DNA of 64,000 nucleotides from Paenibacillus massiliensis 2301065 = DSM 16942 (GTDB lineage Bacteria > Bacillota > Bacilli > Paenibacillales > Paenibacillaceae). How positions within the stretch are numbered: position 1 is the first letter of the stretch; every line of letters begins with the position of its first letter. The notes beneath the pieces are model-generated. The model did no database searches and was not told the DNA's origin. It saw only the letters and a list, made by a program, of their open reading frames with translations. A program made the translations under genes and the position numbers. The stretch lies in NCBI RefSeq assembly GCF_000377505.1, contig NZ_KB898188.1, positions 310,001 through 374,000 on the forward strand. Direction: 5' to 3'. Below, piece by piece: positions 43,586 through 51,987 of the stretch.

Positions 43586-43604
43586 ACACGGAGCTTAGGG
43601 GACC
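43576..43604. terminator. Hairpin between convergent SRPBCC-PDZ genes
   Basis: GGCCCCCTAA (containing the stop codon of the plus-strand gene) pairs with TTAGGGGACC. There is no T tract on either side, so it is a weak terminator or a transcript-end stabiliser. Confidence 0.45.
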
Positions 43605-43632
43605 GAAGCTGAGCCGGTCCATTCTCACCCAG

Positions 43633-44538
43633 TCATGGATGAGAGGGATCGGCTTTGTGCCTTTTCCATAATGCGCCTGAGCCCGACCTCTGTTGGGCCA
43701 ACGCTTCCCTTTTACGCCGAATTTCTTCCCATGAGGTCTCCTCAATATCCACCAGCCCCGTAAAGGTGTCATCCAGCGACAGGCGCACAGTAGTCTGATG
43801 TACAGCTCCATCACGGATGTATTCAATACTTGGCTCTGCCTGACGTCCATAGTACGTAGAGATGGTTCTTACAAATGCAGGATAGTCCGGTGTAGCCACG
43901 CCATCAATCGCTGTAACTACATCACCGGTGCGCAGACCTGCCTGATCCATCGGACTATTCGGAAAAACAGTCAGCAGATAATTCCCTGCCTCCGGGGCAA
44001 CTCCCGTCTCTTGTGACAGCTCCTCTGTCACCGTACAGTTCGCTACTCCCACCCGAGGATAACTGAACATTTCGACCCGCAAATCCAACCCTAGCTCCAG
44101 CACAGACTTGAGATTCATCAGCGAACGTCGCCATCCCATCTCCAGACACTCACGAAGCCACTGGCCCGCAGTACTGTCAGTAAATCCGCGCACCTCCAGT
44201 ACAAGCTTCACGAAGGGGCCCTCCTGCACCAGCGTATAGGAGGTGGATACCTCATAACGCACCGTTTCACCGTCCGGGTCCATGGATTCGTAGGTATCTG
44301 CGAATACAATATGATGGGGTGCCTCGCAGTGGACAACCTCCGTATCATTCATGATGTCTCCATAATTCAACTGATAACGGTCACCAAGCTTAGGGGCTCC
44401 GTCCTCGCCAGTCGTACTGCTGTAATAGGTCAGGTACGTATTTGAGCCAGAAGGAGTGGCCACAGACCACCATACCCGCTCCAACGGAGCTTCCAGATAA
44501 ATGATGTTAATACTCCTATCTGATGCACATGGAATCAT
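43633..44538 (-). CDS. SRPBCC (START-like) domain fused to a PDZ domain, paralogue
   Basis: 301 residues, same architecture as the plus-strand neighbour: SRPBCC with LEAPLERVWWSVATPSGSNTYLTYY and LRECLEMGWRRSLMNLKSVLELGLDL, then PDZ with NYLLTVFPNSPMDQAGLRTGDVVTAIDG. The shared blocks show a tandem duplication followed by inversion. It is the last gene of the 54.0-43.6 kb operon and overlaps the flavoprotein gene by four bases (ATGA). Confidence 0.8.
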   Translation of the reverse strand: MIPCASDRSINIIYLEAPLERVWWSVATPSGSNTYLTYYSSTTGEDGAPKLGDRYQLNYGDIMNDTEVVHCEAPHHIVFADTYESMDPDGETVRYEVSTSYTLVQEGPFVKLVLEVRGFTDSTAGQWLRECLEMGWRRSLMNLKSVLELGLDLRVEMFSYPRVGVANCTVTEELSQETGVAPEAGNYLLTVFPNSPMDQAGLRTGDVVTAIDGVATPDYPAFVRTISTYYGRQAEPSIEYIRDGAVHQTTVRLSLDDTFTGLVDIEETSWEEIRRKREALAQQRSGSGALWKRHKADPSHP

Positions 44539-45713
44539 GATGATCTCTCCTCTGTTAAGATGTTGTATACGTCTTTGCCCCGTGTGGCAAGCTCACGCAC
44601 AAGTCCTGGGAAGGTGCACAGCATGTCCATCGTATCCAACTGCTCCAGTGGGACAGACTTCTCGGTGCGTGCCAGAGTCTTGAGGCAAGCGTGATACTGA
44701 GGGACAATCCGCTCGTCCCTGCGCGATTCATAGTCAGTCATGGCCTCCAGCCACGTCTTCTCACCCTGAAAATAGAGATGCAGCTCTTCAGCCAGCATTT
44801 CGGCCGTACAGACGGCATTGTCAATACCAATTCCAGATATCGGGTGAAGGTGAGCTCCTGCGTCCCCCACCAATGCCCATCCCGGTCCATAAGCCTGACG
44901 GACATAGCTAGGCAGATGCGCTGCTCCTCGAACCTGAGCTGACAATGCTGCATCCTTCAGCCGGGGAGCCAGTGTGCGAATTGAACCCAGCCTGCTCATG
45001 AATCGCTCACTCGGGCTGCCTTCGCCTGAACGGAATATGGCATCATGCGTCATCAGAGCGATACAGTGTCTACCCTCGTCCATGGGGCTGCACAGAATAA
45101 TGTCACGTCCGCTCCAGTACCATTCAACTGCTGGTATCGGAAGCGGAGTCACGCCCGACAGATAGCCATAATACACACCCGGGTGGTGTTCATCAGATAG
45201 GAATCGAGTGAGTGGCTTCAGTGCGGATGCTAACGTCGATTGCCTTCCATCGGCACCGATGACGACCCGACCATGAGCAACCTCGCGACGCCCTGCATCA
45301 TTTTCAACGTTCACCCCGGTCATAGCTCCAGCCTTATCCATAACAGGGCCGATGACTTTAGTTCGCGGACGAAAGGTAACCAGCGGATGGCTCACAGCCT
45401 CATCCAGCAGCCACCGATCGAGCAGCTCTCTACGGATACATAATGAGCGCGGGGTGACCAGAATGTCTGATTCCAATATTCTTCCTTCCAGATCCACACG
45501 CATCCGAGTCATGGGAGGAATACCGCTGTGATTCATACGCCCCGAAATTCCAAGCCTCTCATAGATATCAATCTCACCTATGATATGAGAGGAGAGGACG
45601 GGACCAGGCTCAGTATATTTATCCAGAAGGAGCACCCGCTGTCCTTTACGGGCCAACAGCAAGGCTACTGCGGCTCCTGCTACCCGTGCTCCGACAATAA
45701 TTGCTTCGTACAT
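44535..45713 (-). CDS. FAD-dependent monooxygenase/oxidoreductase (group A type)
   Basis: 392 residues: N-terminal FAD motif IIVGARVAGAAVALLLARKG, the mid-sequence VIGADGRQS (DG motif), and the C-terminal ALVGDAGAHLHPISGIGIDNAV (GD motif). This is the PHBH/geranylgeranyl-reductase-like flavoprotein family, covering hydroxylases and double-bond reductases. AAGGAGG is well placed before the ATG. A hairpin terminator (45771-45791) lies just upstream, so part of its transcription may be damped. Candidate tailoring oxidant of an aryl or polyene group. Confidence 0.87.
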   Translation of the reverse strand: MYEAIIVGARVAGAAVALLLARKGQRVLLLDKYTEPGPVLSSHIIGEIDIYERLGISGRMNHSGIPPMTRMRVDLEGRILESDILVTPRSLCIRRELLDRWLLDEAVSHPLVTFRPRTKVIGPVMDKAGAMTGVNVENDAGRREVAHGRVVIGADGRQSTLASALKPLTRFLSDEHHPGVYYGYLSGVTPLPIPAVEWYWSGRDIILCSPMDEGRHCIALMTHDAIFRSGEGSPSERFMSRLGSIRTLAPRLKDAALSAQVRGAAHLPSYVRQAYGPGWALVGDAGAHLHPISGIGIDNAVCTAEMLAEELHLYFQGEKTWLEAMTDYESRRDERIVPQYHACLKTLARTEKSVPLEQLDTMDMLCTFPGLVRELATRGKDVYNILTEERSS

Positions 45714-45770
45714 AACTTCCTCCTTCCGGCCTCTGGCTTGACCAACAGCACAGGGCAGATCGCAGACGAA

Positions 45771-45791
45771 AGGGCCATCGAAGATGGCCCT
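45771..45791 (-). terminator. Intra-operon hairpin (partial terminator)
   Basis: Minus strand: AGGGCCATC-TTC-GATGGCCCT, a perfect 9-bp stem followed by TTTCG. It lies between the stop of the 173-residue gene and the flavoprotein gene, and probably lowers read-through. Confidence 0.7.
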
Positions 45792-45812
45792 CCTTGCTGA
45801 AGAGATACGGAA

Positions 45813-46334
45813 TCAGTTGGACTGAAGGCATCCGTAGATGGTGCCGACTTGGTTGTCCTGCTCATCATACAGTGGAATTACGCTCTCAGAGTAGAATGTA
45901 GCATCTTTTGGAGGCAAGCCCTTCAGAACTCCGATCATGTGGATTGGCTTCTTGTTGTGGAACTTGCCTTCTGGTGTCTCAAGCACCCAGTACAGGAAGG
46001 ACTCTCCTTGAACACCATCAGCCATGGTGCGGTTGAAAGGAATCGTTGCACTGGCTTTCATAGTCTCGCCTTGTCCTTCAAGTCCGCCCGTTACGCTAAT
46101 TGTTGCTCCCGGCCAGATCGTCTTGGATGTAGCAACCAGGTTCACGTTTTTAATCTCAAGCTCTACCTTGATGCCTGATTTCAGACTGAACTCCGAGTCA
46201 TTCACTGTGAATTGTGTCGGAGCAGCTTGTTGGAAATGCAACTCCTCTGTACGGCCGTCCAGCAGCTCCAGGTATGTTTTGCTGTTGGAATTTTCAAGCG
46301 TCATGTTCATGGATTTTGTAGACATCAGCTTCAT
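45813..46334 (-). CDS. Unknown beta-rich 173-residue protein
   Basis: I do not recognise this protein. It has no signal peptide or membrane segment, is rich in alternating hydrophobic/polar residues (LKSGIKVELEIKNVNLVATSK, TISVTGG, FLYWVLETPEGKF), and is predicted to be mostly beta strand, like a small beta barrel. GGAGG is nine bases before the ATG. Long spacers on both sides, a hairpin terminator downstream and a weak AAGCAGAG box upstream (46415-46422) suggest it is expressed at a different, perhaps higher, level than its neighbours. A binding protein for the hydrophobic product is one possibility; no evidence beyond context. Confidence 0.6.
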   Translation of the reverse strand: MKLMSTKSMNMTLENSNSKTYLELLDGRTEELHFQQAAPTQFTVNDSEFSLKSGIKVELEIKNVNLVATSKTIWPGATISVTGGLEGQGETMKASATIPFNRTMADGVQGESFLYWVLETPEGKFHNKKPIHMIGVLKGLPPKDATFYSESVIPLYDEQDNQVGTIYGCLQSN

Positions 46335-46458
46335 GGGTTCTTACCTCCAAGGTTTAGTTTTTCTGGTGTGTCTCCCGGGGACATCCTTATCATCGCATGA
46401 ATCACGCTTGATCACTCTGCTTTGACTGGAGCAAAAATCTGGTTTTGTTGGGGTGACC

Positions 46459-46707
46459 TCAGGACCGCTCTACGTAGCCTCGCAGCAACCGGCAGATGGA
46501 CTCCACCGTTCGAAAGTTATTAAGTAATATCAGTTCATCATCCAGTTCAATATCAAAGACTTCCTCTAGTGAAGCCACCACCCGAATGAATGTTAGCGAA
46601 TTAATCCCGATCTGAAATAAATCGGTCGTCTCTTCAATCTCCACCGTTGCGGACAAATTCTCTGCTACACACTCAATAACCTGGGCTCGCAGCATCTCTT
46701 CATTCAT
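46459..46707 (-). CDS. Acyl carrier protein
   Basis: 82 residues; attachment serine about 37 in IGINSLTFIRVVASLEEVF. GGAGGG precedes the ATG. It overlaps the stop of the BtrH-like gene by eight bases; a carrier next to a BtrH-like acyltransferase repeats the BtrI/BtrH logic of butirosin synthesis, so this ACP may carry an aminoacyl group. Confidence 0.92.
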   Translation of the reverse strand: MNEEMLRAQVIECVAENLSATVEIEETTDLFQIGINSLTFIRVVASLEEVFDIELDDELILLNNFRTVESICRLLRGYVERS

Positions 46708-47803
46708 CTTGATTCCCTCCGTTTCCCGTAGATTGCATACGCACCAGGTGCTCCATTAGCAGTGGGACTGCTCGCTTCTCTTGTTCATACAAGGTACGGA
46801 ACAATCCAGCCAGCTGCTCATATCTGGATGAATTCGGCTGCCGCTGGACCTTCAGGGATTCCGCCCTGATCTCCTTCATCACCCGTCTGGCTTGTGTATA
46901 ATATCGCTTGGCATGCTGCAGCAGCGGGCCGTCCGCCAGCTGTTCCAGGGCTTCGATCCGCAGCAGCATCCAGCGCTTATGCTGGGTCATCTTGTGAATC
47001 ATAATATTCCAGAAGTCATTCTCACGCGGATCAACTCTTCCTCCGTCTGCAAGACTGCTGAAGAACATAGAGAGATACAGGTTGACATAATAACCGCTGG
47101 CGTACGCATCTGGAGCAAGAGCAGCGGCCTGAATTCTGCCTCGATCCAACGCAAAATAAATAGCGCGTGTATCGAGCCGCTGCACACCCGTTGCGCCAGA
47201 GGCTGGCCATACCCGAAAGCTTGACAAAGGAAACCCATAGTGCGTGAACCAGAGCTGAGATTCTGAATGCTCGCGGATTACCCCCACCAGCTCCCGCTCA
47301 CAGATAGCATAGCTGATACGGACAGGTGCATAAGAGCGGCCATCTACCTCGAAGGCCAGTACATCGAAGACCTGGGCTGTGTCGTCGTATCCATAGATCA
47401 AGGCATCATGTACCAGTGCTCGTCCCTGCCGGTAGTAGCTGGAGCAGGGTACCCGAGACCAATCCAGGTAGATAATGACATACTGTCCATCATCAATAGC
47501 CTTGCGGATCGCCGTGGTGTGGTTCCCTCTGTCAGGATGGATAGTACCTGCACGGGGAACAGACTCCTCAGCAAGCCTATGCTCGTCAAGCACACCGCTG
47601 TACACCTCCAGATGCTCCTCGAACCGCACCATTGGCATTTGCCCCTCCGGTCTACCTCTGACGATGAGATTCACGAAATGGCTCAGCCCCCAAGACAGCC
47701 ATGATTGTTCAGCCAGTACCGCACTCAGTCGTAAATTGTGATAGCACTCACTCTCGAAGCCCGGATTCGCGTTCACGGGCAGTTGCTTCACTTGGCCGCT
47801 CAT
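46700..47803 (-). CDS. BtrH-like papain-fold protein (acyltransferase candidate)
   Basis: 367 residues from the ATG at 47801-47803, which overlaps the PPTase stop (ATGA). Cys20 in SECYHNLRLSAV and the His-Asp strand ALVHDALIYGYDD (about 145-157) match the BtrH/C39-like Cys-His arrangement; the acidic residue follows in FDVLAFEVDG. The C-terminal 150 residues are helical. It is placed with an ACP and a PPTase, consistent with acyl transfer from an ACP. Confidence 0.68.
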   Translation of the reverse strand: MSGQVKQLPVNANPGFESECYHNLRLSAVLAEQSWLSWGLSHFVNLIVRGRPEGQMPMVRFEEHLEVYSGVLDEHRLAEESVPRAGTIHPDRGNHTTAIRKAIDDGQYVIIYLDWSRVPCSSYYRQGRALVHDALIYGYDDTAQVFDVLAFEVDGRSYAPVRISYAICERELVGVIREHSESQLWFTHYGFPLSSFRVWPASGATGVQRLDTRAIYFALDRGRIQAAALAPDAYASGYYVNLYLSMFFSSLADGGRVDPRENDFWNIMIHKMTQHKRWMLLRIEALEQLADGPLLQHAKRYYTQARRVMKEIRAESLKVQRQPNSSRYEQLAGLFRTLYEQEKRAVPLLMEHLVRMQSTGNGGNQDE

Positions 47804-48207
47804 GAATGTGCACTTCCCTGTTTCTGCTGTATTACAGCGATGACTTGGGCTGCTGCATATTCCCCGGAGTGCGAAAGTGAAGTCCATAGCCCCACTCCGT
47901 GCTGCTCAAGCTCACAAGCCGCATCCCCATACAATTGGATATAAGGTCTTCCTGAGCTCTCATGGCGAAGCTCGACATCACGAAATTGATATTTTCGGGT
48001 GATCATCCCACCAGCAGCCTTGAAGAACGCCTCCTTCACCGCCCATCGTGCTGCAAAATGCTGGGCAGGCGAGGCATGGCGACGGCAATATTCGATCTCA
48101 TGCGCCGTGAACACCTTGGCAAGGAAGCGCTCGCCACCTCGCTCCATCGTCTTCTCCAGCTCCCGGATACTCTGGATATCCATACCAATGCCACAGATTA
48201 CCTCCAT
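47800..48207 (-). CDS. AcpS-type 4'-phosphopantetheinyl transferase
   Basis: 135 residues with the AcpS signatures: GIGMDIQSI at the N-terminus (Mg-binding Asp), FTAHEIEYC, and FAARWAVKEAFFKA (catalytic Glu/Lys). It attaches phosphopantetheine to ACPs. I place the start at 48205-48207, behind GGAGGAAG. A cluster-borne AcpS suggests the six ACPs here are not all served by the housekeeping enzyme. Confidence 0.92.
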   Translation of the reverse strand: MEVICGIGMDIQSIRELEKTMERGGERFLAKVFTAHEIEYCRRHASPAQHFAARWAVKEAFFKAAGGMITRKYQFRDVELRHESSGRPYIQLYGDAACELEQHGVGLWTSLSHSGEYAAAQVIAVIQQKQGSAHS

Positions 48208-49019
48208 GGCGGACTTCCTCCGATTCCGCTCCATTCAGTTCCCTTGAGCGTATCGTTCTTCAGCTTGGGCGCGGTATTGAGACGACGACGAACACGCTCC
48301 CCTTGACGGTTCATCAGCGTGTTATGGTTAATGTTGACGCTTCTGGCGCTGACCCCGGTAAAATGCGTTACATGCGCATGACGGAACCGACTCTCCTCGC
48401 GATTCTCACCTGACCCATGTACCAGATTCCCATGAAAGGCCACCGCATCACCAGGGAAAAGCTCAAGCTGAAGCTTCTCGTAGCCTTGGGGAAGCTCCAG
48501 CTTCTCTCCATATTCTGATGCGCTCGATTCGGCAAGCTCCGGCTTCAGCAAGCCTAGCTTGTGTGAGCCAGGTACGACATAGACACCTCCATTTACCTCG
48601 TTGCTGTGTCCCAGCGATACCCAGATCGAGCAGGTCGTGCCGGGTGCTGCGCCTATACTGTAATTATCCTGATGCATGGGGAGTCCACGGGTGCCAGGAG
48701 CCTTGAAATAATAGCTGCTAGAGATCGCTAGTGCTTCCTCAGCCAGCAACGTAGATGCAATATCGAATATAGCATCGCTCAGTAGCAGCTCTGCAATATC
48801 TGATCTCGTCAGATGATTGTCACGTAGACGGGGAAACAGACTTTCGACGGGATTGCCGGCATCCTGCACGATCTCTCCACTGCGTAGCAGATCAATCCAC
48901 ACCTTATGAAAGCTGTGATTGACCCGCTTCACCTGCTCTTGCGAAAGCACGCCACGCAGTACCGTATACCCCCAATCCTCATAAAACGATTTTTGCTTCG
49001 GTGTTACTTGATCGCTCAT
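48198..49019 (-). CDS. Phytanoyl-CoA dioxygenase (PhyH) family protein, paralogue
   Basis: 273 residues from the ATG at 49017-49019 (GGAGGAC nine bases before). Fe ligands His116-x-Asp118 in LPMHQDNYSIG and distal His in HGNLVHGSGEN are kept, as is the Arg in SRFRHAHVTHF. Blocks such as SSYYFKAPG, GGVYVVPGSH and NTLMNRQGERVRRRLN closely match the protein at 29587. Likely an active Fe(II)/2-oxoglutarate oxygenase; each copy may hydroxylate a different carbon. Confidence 0.9.
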   Translation of the reverse strand: MSDQVTPKQKSFYEDWGYTVLRGVLSQEQVKRVNHSFHKVWIDLLRSGEIVQDAGNPVESLFPRLRDNHLTRSDIAELLLSDAIFDIASTLLAEEALAISSSYYFKAPGTRGLPMHQDNYSIGAAPGTTCSIWVSLGHSNEVNGGVYVVPGSHKLGLLKPELAESSASEYGEKLELPQGYEKLQLELFPGDAVAFHGNLVHGSGENREESRFRHAHVTHFTGVSARSVNINHNTLMNRQGERVRRRLNTAPKLKNDTLKGTEWSGIGGSPPWR

Positions 49020-49020
49020 G

Positions 49021-49806
49021 TTATACCGTCCTCCATCCCAATTGATATGATGCATGCATTGCACCGCCTGCAGCGCTTGCGTTTGCTCTGCTCTGACCTT
49101 TAAGACATCTCATCTGCAGCTGCAGCATGTCATGGCTCCTGACGTCAGGAAGTGGCAGGAGCAGATAGCCCGCCCCCCGGCAATGAAGAAGTGACCCATT
49201 CGGCGCGACAGGAGTCTGCATTTTACGTCGCAACCTGTACACATATTGGCGAAGCAGATCTGGACTGGCATATTCGTCCCATAGTCCATGGACAAGCTCC
49301 TCGGTGCTTACGAACCGCCCACGTCTTTCCAACAGGAAGTGCAGCAGAGCGCGCTCTCTTTCAGGTAAAGGGTGTAGCACGCCATAATTATTGATGCTGC
49401 ACAAATCCTGGTCATAGAACACCCCCTCCAGCAGCAGAACCGTTCTACTGCGCCTAGCGTCAGAGGCATCTCCTGTTTGCCTCTCATTTCTAATCAAGTC
49501 AACTTCTGTGTACACCACAACTTGCGGACCCAATGCAGCCAGCTCCTGACTAATGTGCTGATCTACATCCTCCATGATGCACCACACGGTTAGCTCCGGA
49601 TGATTCTGGCATAGGTATCGAGCAGCCTCATACTCTTGATCATCAGGCTGTTCCACAAGCCAGATCAGTCGACTTAGTCCGAGTTCTTCTGTGCTCTGAG
49701 AGACAAATTCCCTCATGGACTCTGTATGAAGCACGGAATGTCCCTGCTCGTTCGCCCACTCGTACAGCTGTGCATAGTGATGAACCGAGCATACAAAAGC
49801 AAGCAT
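49021..49806 (-). CDS. OmpR/PhoB-type winged-helix regulator with pseudo-receiver domain
   Basis: 261 residues. The C-terminal part (about 140-225) is a trans_reg_C winged helix: PLPERERALLHFLLERRGRFVSTEELVHGLW, QYVYRLRRKM and HCRGAGYLL. The N-terminal 110 residues have alternating strands and helices like a receiver domain, but I cannot find the conserved phospho-acceptor Asp or Lys in place, and no histidine kinase is nearby. It sits inside the operon with GGAGG upstream of its ATG. Probably a second cluster regulator working without phosphorylation. Confidence 0.8.
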   Translation of the reverse strand: MLAFVCSVHHYAQLYEWANEQGHSVLHTESMREFVSQSTEELGLSRLIWLVEQPDDQEYEAARYLCQNHPELTVWCIMEDVDQHISQELAALGPQVVVYTEVDLIRNERQTGDASDARRSRTVLLLEGVFYDQDLCSINNYGVLHPLPERERALLHFLLERRGRFVSTEELVHGLWDEYASPDLLRQYVYRLRRKMQTPVAPNGSLLHCRGAGYLLLPLPDVRSHDMLQLQMRCLKGQSRANASAAGGAMHASYQLGWRTV

Positions 49807-49826
49807 CTGTCATACCTCCTTGACCT

Positions 49827-50903
49827 TTATTCACAGCTCAATTCAAGCATCGCGGCACCGAAATCAAGCGAAGCAAAAATGAGCCGTATTCGATCTCCAG
49901 CTCTCAGTGAGCCGCTCTGCTCCAGCTCATACAGCGATACCAGAGGATCGGAGCATTGTAAATTTAGCTGCGGGTGCATATTTCTGCGGTATACATGAAT
50001 CGTCGTAGCTCCATACAGCGAAGAGCATCTTGATTCACTATTCAAATCGCCCTTTATTTCGCTCTCCAGCCACAGGAGCAGTGAATCCGAAATGTGATGA
50101 AATAGTATCCAGCAGACCCGCCCTTTACTGAAAAAACTCCCTTCATCATGGCAGTCAGCATGCTCCTGACTCATAGGGCTCGTAGCTAGCCGTAGCATAC
50201 AGCGACCTGTCTCCGCAGTAACCTGGTCGTAAACTGCCGATGACCAATGATGGGGAGCAGCTGGTTCAATTGATCTCAAGTCATAGCTCACTTGGTAGAG
50301 TCGATAACGGTCAGGGTCCCCCGAGAGCATACAAGCCGCTCCCATACCGCCATATGGATACAGAGTTGGAGCGTGTATTGAGCGTAGCGGGTCCCAGGCG
50401 GCATCAGCTGCCAGTAATATGCTCTGCTGACTTTTGCCCGTATGCAGCAAGGAGATTAATATCTCAATCGCCCCGACAGTGGCCATACTACCTTGCTGAC
50501 CAATAGCAAGCGGAAAGCAATTCTTCAGCCCGGCCTCATGAAGCATATGCAGGACAGGCAGTTCCCCAGGATCTATAGCCGAGCTTTGATGTGCATAGCA
50601 TAGGTAATCTGGCTGGATCTGAGCACCTGCATTCGAGATATGCAGAGCTGCCAGCAGTTGAGTACCTATGCGAACCGTTGAGCTGGGCGATGTACTAGAA
50701 CCAGGAAATACGCATGAATCTGTTGATTGGCTATACCTGAATCCGCCTGAACCTCCAGGCACAGCGAGAGACGATATTTGTTCGCTATGCAACAGTGCGC
50801 GGATATAGCCATCAGGAGCAGAAACCTGCTGCCATAGAACAGCCTGCTCCGAGATCGTAATCTCCTCCTGCTGTATTGTGGGGGAAGACAAATAGATGTT
50901 CAC
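49827..50903 (-). CDS. KASIII-like protein without active-site Cys (partner subunit, pair 2)
   Basis: 358 residues starting at the GTG 50901-50903 (AGAGGAG six bases before), giving the N-terminus MNIYLSSPTI, which matches the two other partner subunits. The nucleophile elbow reads FPLAIGQQGSMATVGAIEIL, with Gln/Gly-Ser instead of Cys. The C-terminal SDPLVSLYELEQSGSLRAGDRIRLIFASLDFGAAMLEL corresponds to the last two strands of KASIII. It directly follows the Cys-containing KASIII-like gene and probably forms a heterodimer with it. Confidence 0.72.
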   Translation of the reverse strand: MNIYLSSPTIQQEEITISEQAVLWQQVSAPDGYIRALLHSEQISSLAVPGGSGGFRYSQSTDSCVFPGSSTSPSSTVRIGTQLLAALHISNAGAQIQPDYLCYAHQSSAIDPGELPVLHMLHEAGLKNCFPLAIGQQGSMATVGAIEILISLLHTGKSQQSILLAADAAWDPLRSIHAPTLYPYGGMGAACMLSGDPDRYRLYQVSYDLRSIEPAAPHHWSSAVYDQVTAETGRCMLRLATSPMSQEHADCHDEGSFFSKGRVCWILFHHISDSLLLWLESEIKGDLNSESRCSSLYGATTIHVYRRNMHPQLNLQCSDPLVSLYELEQSGSLRAGDRIRLIFASLDFGAAMLELSCE

Positions 50904-51016
50904 GGCTTCTCCTCTCTGGAGGGCTCTTATATGCTCCAAGCCTGTCACACACCGTATGGCGATCAGAACATGCTTTATCGGACCTGTAAGAGCTTGTCCG
51001 ATACATGGCTATGGCC

Positions 51017-51985
51017 TTATCCGGTTCGGTTGCCGCTGTACTGATGAATGGAGCAGCCCAGACTGCCCAGACCCACCGAGATGGTAAGATAATAGTCGCC
51101 CTCCCGCAGTCTTCCAGCCTGAATCGCATGCTGGATGTTGAACCAGATATCCGAGCAATGGAGATGTCCGAACTGGGCGATCGTGTCGGTATACCACAGT
51201 TCCTCTTCTTCCTCCATCATGCTGGCCAGTTGGCGCCAGGTAGAGCGATTGACATTGTTGCCAATCATCATCCGCAGCTCCCGAGTATTCATCCCTACAC
51301 TCTGCAATGTATCCCGAATGAGCTGCCGGATGCGAAACAGATACGTCGTCTCCTCCCAGGCAAGTTCATGAACAGGCGAACGATAGCCCGCATGTATGGA
51401 TGGATTGACGCGGCAGTTGATCGCCAATAGCTCATGCTCTCCCGGAGAGTTACTTAGGTATGCTGCTGCTGCTGCATCCCCGAGTAAGGAATGAGGAAGC
51501 TGCCGCAGAGACGGATGGTAGACCTTGTCTACAGTAACCATCATGATTCCATCTGCTGCCCCACTAGACAACAGGGCTTCTGCTGTCAGCAAGCCCACGT
51601 GTACGGAAGCACAATTGTGCTGTGAGAGCGAATGAATCGGAATCTCTACTGCCCCCTGAATTCGTACCTCCCGCAGTGGGTGCTCGTCCTGCCAATACGA
51701 ATCGAGTGTACGGACCAACAAGATCCTATCCACTCTTCGACCAGTAGCCGTTGCCCAGCGCAACAAGGGGATGCATACCTTTGAGATCATGTCTGTCAGG
51801 CGTGTACCCTCTGCTTCCAGAGGAACTTTCTTGAAGCCGTATTCATCTTGGAGTCTTCTCTCGCGCTCTACCGAGAACTCCATTCCTATTTCCCGGGCAG
51901 TGGCCGCTAGCTCAGTCACTGATGCAGTGAACTCAGGAAGGTATAGCTGAATGGCCATAGCCGTCATCCGCTGTTTCTTCAGCAT
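51017..51985 (-). CDS. KASIII-like condensing enzyme/acyltransferase (Cys-containing subunit, pair 2)
   Basis: About 322 residues. Nucleophile Cys about 125 in SQHNCASVHVGLL; GDAAAAAYL in the expected place; IGNNVNRSTW replaces the FabH IPHQAN (His to Asn); GHLHCSDIW (about 275) is the conserved Gly-His motif shared with pairs 1 and 3. The end YYLTISVGLGSLGCSIHQ is the final KASIII strand. The start is uncertain: ATGs at 52003, 51985 and 51967 are all possible; 51985 lies just after the ACP stop. Confidence 0.8.
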   Translation of the reverse strand: MLKKQRMTAMAIQLYLPEFTASVTELAATAREIGMEFSVERERRLQDEYGFKKVPLEAEGTRLTDMISKVCIPLLRWATATGRRVDRILLVRTLDSYWQDEHPLREVRIQGAVEIPIHSLSQHNCASVHVGLLTAEALLSSGAADGIMMVTVDKVYHPSLRQLPHSLLGDAAAAAYLSNSPGEHELLAINCRVNPSIHAGYRSPVHELAWEETTYLFRIRQLIRDTLQSVGMNTRELRMMIGNNVNRSTWRQLASMMEEEEELWYTDTIAQFGHLHCSDIWFNIQHAIQAGRLREGDYYLTISVGLGSLGCSIHQYSGNRTG

Positions 51986-51987
51986 GT

